A stretch of DNA of 64,000 bases from Nephrocerus scutellatus (Eukaryota; Arthropoda; Insecta; Diptera; Pipunculidae): assembly GCA_947095585.1 (NCBI GenBank), contig OX352763.1:17471462-17535461 (forward strand), in the 5' to 3' direction. Position numbers and translations under genes: made by a program. Below, piece after piece: positions 59,045 through 64,000 of the stretch. Below the pieces are notes generated by a model. That model was given only the letters and a program-made list of their open reading frames with translations, ran no database searches and was not told the DNA's origin. Each line of letters starts with the position of its first letter. Positions within the stretch are counted from its first letter, which is position 1.

Positions 59045-59825
59045 CAGTTTGGCATCCCAAAACTCTGGGCGTCCTGGTCCAAGCCATCCTTCCAGCGCAA
59101 AGGACTTTCTCCGAGCAGGATCATTTTCGCTTATGCAAGCTAGGTGGCCTGCCCCCCTGAGACTACCGAGCTTAATTCTCCTCACGATGTCGACATCGCG
59201 ATAACGCTCGAAAGATCTCATCATTTTAGATTCCCCGGAAATGTCCTTCCTCACATACGGGGCCAACAATTATCCGTAAAACTTTTCTATCAAACGCGAC
59301 TAAGAGTTCAGAATGCTTTTTGCTAAGCACCCAAGTCTCGAATATGTAAGTACTGGTATGATCATTGGCTTCTACACCATCAGCTTGGATGTTATGGTTA
59401 AGTTCCTGGATTTGAAGAGTCTTGACAGACTATAGTATACTTTGTTGGATTTAAGCAACCGTGCGCGTTTTTCTTGTTCCATGCTGTTATCGGTTGACCG
59501 ATATAGTTATATTGCACTACTTAAAAATTGAAGGACCAATGTTGGATCTTCTGCTTGCAGACGTGCCCACCATGTACTTTCTTTTGTTCTCAGTTTTGTG
59601 CAGCCAAAGATTTTGTGCCGACCACTCTTGGGTTTCTATACCAACTAAATCAATGTCATCTGCGTAAGCCAGTATATGAATGGACTTGTAAGATTGTTCC
59701 TCTCGCCTTACGTCAGAGTCTCTGATCACTTTCTCCAACGCCAGGCTGAAGAGGACGCAGGCCAGTCCATCCCCTTGTCGGAGCCCGTTATAGATGCGGA
59801 ATGGGCTTGACTAAAAGACTCTCAA
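59045..59825 (-). mobile_element. RTE-like LINE, late RT to near 3' end
   Basis: The minus strand carries MEKVIRDSDV, then IHILAYADDIDLVG (motif C YADD near 59,655), degraded thumb, and FERYRDVDIVRRIKLGSLRG, AGHLACISENDPARRKSF, GRPEFWDAKLG, the usual C-terminus of these elements. It stops at GGGATGCCAAACT, about 100 bp short of the element's normal 3' end, where the SINE begins. Frameshifts throughout. Confidence 0.8.
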
Positions 59826-60974
59826 AAGACCCCAAGTGGAAAAATTAAATCATCATGTCGCACTTTCGTAACGCTCTCAATTCCACCCTCTATTTAAACT
59901 GATATTTTTCTCAATTTAATCCTTTAAATAATATCCTTAGATCCTGTAAATACTTTAAGTATTTTAAAATAGTTTTTTCCTTTATTTCTCTCCATCTCAC
60001 CACTCTCTGCCATCGTACCTCTTATTATATATGTACATATGTGCTTAGAACATATTAGCATTTGAAATGCCAAATAAGTTTCACTTCTAACACGTGTACT
60101 CTGTACACACGCAATATTTTTTTACATTAGTTGTTAGTTTGATATCCCTCTGCGCACAACCATGCTCCTACCCTATCCCATGCAAAACTATCCTATCTTC
60201 GATCAACCCATGCCACGCAGACTCAATTGCGTTGGAAACAGCAATTCCGCTGTATACTGAGCATCACACCGAGCCCAAGTCTAACAATTGTCAAATAGAG
60301 TAGTATCTCGGAAGAAAACCGGTTGGCAGTCAACCCTACCACAGTAATTTGTTTGGACCGAAATTGTAAACGAAATTGTTTTATTTGAATTTTGTCATAT
60401 ATTGGAAGAGGTCAGGGATTTTTATTAAGTCGAAGATTTTGATCGAAGAACAATTTTTAAAGATTTCATGAACTGGTAAAGCTGTTTTCATGACGTGAAT
60501 ATCTGCCAAATTATTAATAATAACTTTTGATCTTTCCTACAACAATTAATATGAACATGCATACAGGCAATAACAATGAATTATTATAAAAAAAATGTAT
60601 GTAAATACGAGTACTGACTACTGGAGGTAAAATTATTAGTGTTAGCTTTATATGGCTAAACAATATGTATAGTCTCGTGCAATGCCAATCGAAAAGTCGG
60701 CTTCACGTACAGAGGGACTGGGTGACGACGAATTCTGTACGTGAGCCCCTGTAGTATGAATACAGAATCGTCGTGCATTCAATTAAAAAAATGTGTAATT
60801 GAATACAAATATTTAATAGGAGCAAACGAATTCTACCGTGTGTATAGGAATTTGTGTTTGTTATCACTGCAATAGTCAGCTGATTAGTCACTATGTAAAC
60901 TAAATTGTGATTTGTGTTTGAGGCAAGGTCGGGTGAAATAATAATTAAAATCTTATCTTTTATAAAGCTAAAAA
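59826..60974. other. Intergenic with interlocking inverted repeats
   Basis: No gene is supported. At 60,703-60,774 two inverted pairs interlock: TCACGTACAGA (60,703-60,713) with TCTGTACGTGA (60,734-60,744), and ACGACGAATTCTGTA (60,725-60,739) with TACAGAATCGTCGT (60,761-60,774). The middle segment can pair either way. Confidence 0.5.
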
Positions 60975-62750
60975 AATTAATTATTTGCAATGCGATATAA
61001 GGAAGCCACAAACCAGCCGATATACTCGTAACTACGTAACTGCATTGATTCACTTTGCCACTAATAAATGCCAGAAATATTTCCGCCGATTAGAAGCTGA
61101 CTGTGATGCTAACAAAGCATCTCTCAAACTTTATAAAAGAGAATTAAGGACAGCCAAGCGCTCTTCTTAGAGACTCTTCTGTGAAAGAAAAATCCTCGCA
61201 ACCAATCCAATAATGCCGAGCTGCCTGAAAATGGCATATGGCTCGTGGACTATTTCAAGCGAAGAATCGCTCAATCTGCTTTTAGATACCCACTTCACGG
61301 GAAGCTCCCATGCGATAAGTAATGTCGGCCTTTATAGTGCAGACACTCGTAAAACAATTTCCAACGATCTGATAAATAAGGACAAACTGCTATGGGCGTA
61401 ACCAAATCATACAAGTCTGCATGACCTGATGGCATTATTCCAGCTGAGCTGCAAAGGACTTCGGATATTATCCTTTTTTTGCTGGAAACAATTCTAAAGA
61501 GTTGTCTCGATCTGGTCCATATTCCAGTTTTATGGTTTTCAACACCAAAGCCGGAAATGCTCGCATGTTAGTCCAAAGGATCTCAGACCAATCAGTCTTT
61601 CATCATTCCCGTTAAAGACACGGGAAAGACTGATCGATATCTACATACGCACACGCATTGACAAAAGACTCTTGTCTACAGACCAGCACGCGTATTGTAA
61701 AGCCAAGTCTGTAGAAACAGCTCTGCAAACACTGGTACGTTCTATTGAACCTTCCCTTAACCACAAGAAGTTCACAATGGTTGTATTGCTACACACATCA
61801 CATCTGCGATTACGGATGCGCTGTCGATTTTGAGTGTGGGCGTGTCGTCTGCCAGAAGATCTGTCTGAAGAGGTACCCCGCAAGGTGGAGTCCTGACCCC
61901 CTTTCTATGGAACTATGCGGTGAATGAGCTGCTGGTATGCCTAAGAGGTGAGGGCTGCAGAGAAGTTGCTATTGCCGTCTCAGGAAAATACCCGAATACC
62001 TTAAAGGAACTCCTGAAAATGCTCTCAACAAGCTAACTTGCTGGGCTAAATCCTCACAAAACTGAGGTTCCCCTATTCACCAGGAAATATAAAGTTTCAC
62101 TTATTAACTCTCCTTCCATAAAAGTTATAAGCTTAACATTCTTTTATAGAGCCAATATACAGCGATATACTCTTCTATACGGTATGACTGTATAGTGGAC
62201 TGCCTTAAATAAGAAATAGTCAGGATCCCAGACAACATAGACTACACCATTCCGCAACCCCATTTCAATAAAAACTTCCAGATAATTCTTAAACGAAGAC
62301 GCCTACCTGGAAGATGAACACATTCATTTTTACACAGACTGGCCAAAAACTGAGAACGGAGTCGGCAGAGGTGTTATATCAAGAAGCTAAATTTTAGCCT
62401 CTTTACCGTCTTCCAAATCACTGTAGTGTTTTCCAGGCTGAAATTATGGCGTCGTTTAACGTCTTCAATTCAAGCATAAAATCCGTCCTCCCCTATGAAT
62501 GCGAAACTTGCAGAGTAACACAATCGTCATCAAAGAGACTCCAAGTGTTCATCAAAAAAGGTCTAAGAAGAGTATGTGGAACCTTTTGGCGCAACTCGAT
62601 CTCTAACGTTGATCTACTGTAACTAACATCACAAAGTCCAACATAGATTGAAATATGGCAGAAAAAATTGCAATGGACATTGGACATACCTATAGCAAAG
62701 AGTTATAAGACCGGTTTTTAACTACCCTGTCACTGTCACCACATGTTTCC
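60975..62750 (+). mobile_element. LINE with RT and RNase H domains, heavily decayed
   Basis: The plus strand across frames: PDGIIPAELQRTSDIILFLL (RT N-terminus, ~61,420), KTRERLIDIYIRTRID (near 61,620), ARVL-KAKSVETALQTLV (~61,690), RGTPQGGVLTPFLWNYAVNE (61,870-61,930, motif B region), then CREVAIAVSGKYPNTLKELL, where the YADD motif C should precede AIAVSGK but is deleted. Later: NPHKTEVPLFTRKYKVSLIN, LLYGMTV, and IHFYTDWPKTENGVGRG (62,320-62,375), a diverged RNase H first motif (usual form YTDGSK). The combination fits the I/LOA-like group of LINEs that carry RNase H. Multiple deletions and stops. Confidence 0.75.
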
Positions 62751-62904
62751 TAGCCATGAATTGGGCCAACACCCAAAAGATTAACACATTTATTTAGTTC
62801 TTTAAGATTTTTAAGACATAACACTATCTCGATTTAGATTGCGACTTTATCCTATTTAAAATGGCGTTCTCCAGGGCTCTGTTTTGTCACTGACACTCTT
62901 TCTC

Positions 62905-63500
62905 ATTTTTAAATTCTCTATATTAACTTCACTTTCCCGTGGCAGGGATGTGGGTTGGCAGTCTGTCGGTCGTCTGTCGTGGAATCTTGCGATCACACAC
63001 CTTTTGTTAACATTTTAGAGACCCCCGGCCCCAGGATCGTTTTTCAAAAAAATTAACCCGATTTTCTTCAAATTTTATATACGTATGTATCTCCGATGGA
63101 CAACACTTTTTGCAAAAAATTTTGGTGGCCGGGGTCGTGGGGCCCCATAAAAATTTTTATAAAAAATTAACCCGATTTTCTTCAAATTTTATATACATAT
63201 CCGATGGACAACATTTTTTGTAAAGTTTTTGGAGTGAACGGGCCCTGAGGCCCGATGAGTGCCCATATAAATTTTTTAAAAATTAGCTCGATTTTATTCG
63301 AATTTTGAACACATGTGTATAATTGATGGACAAAACGTTTTGTAAGTTTGTTGGAGTGATCGGGCCCTGAGACCCTTGTGGTGTCCATGTAAATTTTTTA
63401 AAAATTAGCAAGATTTCCTTCAAATTTTAACACATACCCATCTCCTATTAGAGAATTTACATGAACAATTTTAATTTGTATGGATTGTTTTTATTATTAA
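62905..63500 (+). mobile_element. Copy 4 of ~118-bp-unit element (short array)
   Basis: A-end module AAATTCTCTATATTAACTTC, ACTTTCCCGTGG, GTCGTGGAATCTTGCGATCA (62,909-62,995). Then about four diverged units (CCCGATTTTCTTCAAATTTT, ATCTCCGATGGACAACACTT, GGGGTCGTGGGGCCCC). B-end module CACATACCCATCTCCTATTA, GAGAATTTACATGAAC ... TATGGATTGTTTTTA (63,429-63,490). Smallest of the four copies. Confidence 0.85.
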
Positions 63501-63773
63501 TGAGCCCATTACTTCTAAATCAATTCATTCTTTCGCTGACTACAGCACTCAGGTTCTTATATAAGTCCGCTTCACATGCGGAACTCAAACAACTGCTTAT
63601 GTTAATTAGTTAAACTCTGACCCAGACAGCGTAGTAAAATGGGGAGTACATAATAGAGTAGAATTTAATGACTAGCTTCGTTGGAATGACTAATTATTTG
63701 CGAAATAATTATCTGCTAGATAGATAGATCTAAACTTATCGTTTATGAAAATATTGAAATGTTAATAGATTCG

Positions 63774-64000
63774 CTTGAACACCACAGAACGTTCTTGTCG
63801 CTGTTCTATCGCCTCTACAAGAAGTGGTTTTCAAGAAAAATAGCCAGTTCCATGTCGCATCTCCAATCGCAACACTCGTGTGCTCTTAATGCTTTTCAGT
63901 TTACCCTAAAGCCAACCTTTGGACGTATTGTTAAATTTAGAGATCCTTTCTTTAGCCGTACACGTATGTGGAATACTTTGCCAAGAATCATATTTCCGCA
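63774..64000 (+). mobile_element. LINE C-terminal domain fragment, runs off window
   Basis: One open frame encodes LEHHRTFLSLFYRLYKKWFS, SSMSHLQSQHSCALNAFQFT, and FFSRTRMWNTLPRIIFP. This is the conserved C-terminal region of Jockey/CR1-type LINE polyproteins (LEHRR--ASL-LFYR-Y ... F-PRTA-LWN-LP--VFP). It is uninterrupted for 75 codons up to the window edge. Confidence 0.75.

Overview
The window reads as AT-rich eukaryotic genomic DNA from an insect, most likely a fly. The evidence is spliced GT-AG genes with short introns, several mariner-type transposase relics, non-LTR retrotransposons of the R1, Jockey, RTE-like and RNase H-bearing groups, a BEL/Pao-like gag piece and Helitron helicase pieces. 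The exact species cannot be read from the sequence; the repeat mix would fit a large-genome brachyceran such as a tephritid. No bacterial operons, rRNA genes, CRISPR arrays or functional tRNA genes are visible.

Only one compact gene island is convincing, at about 47.1-50.6 kb. It holds, in order: a three-exon FAD-linked sulfhydryl oxidase gene (Alr/ERV1 family, + strand, 168 aa); a convergent gene for cytochrome c oxidase subunit 6B (- strand, 81 aa); and a gene for an RS-rich protein with the TRIR (telomerase RNA component interacting RNase) C-terminal domain (- strand, 375 aa). The first two are linked in function: ALR recharges the Mia40 disulfide relay in the mitochondrial intermembrane space, and COX6B is a twin-cysteine protein of the kind that relay folds. 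A fourth, unnamed two-exon gene for a ~57-residue single-pass membrane protein may lie at 53.34-53.61 kb.

The rest is repeat graveyard. 0-16 kb: mariner and DDE-transposase relics, RTE-like LINE scraps, a tRNA-headed SINE, a 132-bp fold-back element, two minisatellites and two LINE RT fragments. 16-20 kb: a 5'-truncated R1-clade LINE whose poly(A) end abuts a 9-bp/11-bp tandem array. 20-30 kb: a mariner, a second SINE copy, a Helitron helicase relic and a small dispersed repeat family. 30-36 kb: a 1.2-kb element packed with ~118-bp tandem units, two RTE-like LINEs lying tail to tail, a second Helitron helicase fragment and, 250 bp beyond it, a histone H2A pseudogene fragment. 37-47 kb: a DDE transposase relic, a MITE, and a tandem duplication of exactly 1,070 bp. 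54-64 kb: more RTE-like LINEs, a LINE/SINE chimera, a LINE with an RNase H domain, two more copies of the ~118-bp-unit element and a LINE fragment running off the end.

The best candidate for something undescribed is the family of elements with fixed outer modules (ends sharing AAATTCTCTA as an inverted repeat) and a variable number of internal ~118-bp units. There are four whole or near-whole copies and one fragment here. Other items deserving a look are the functionally paired Alr/COX6B neighbours, a TRIR-family gene in a probable dipteran, the novel micropeptide gene, the long hairpin element at 10.1 kb and the exact 1,070-bp duplication.
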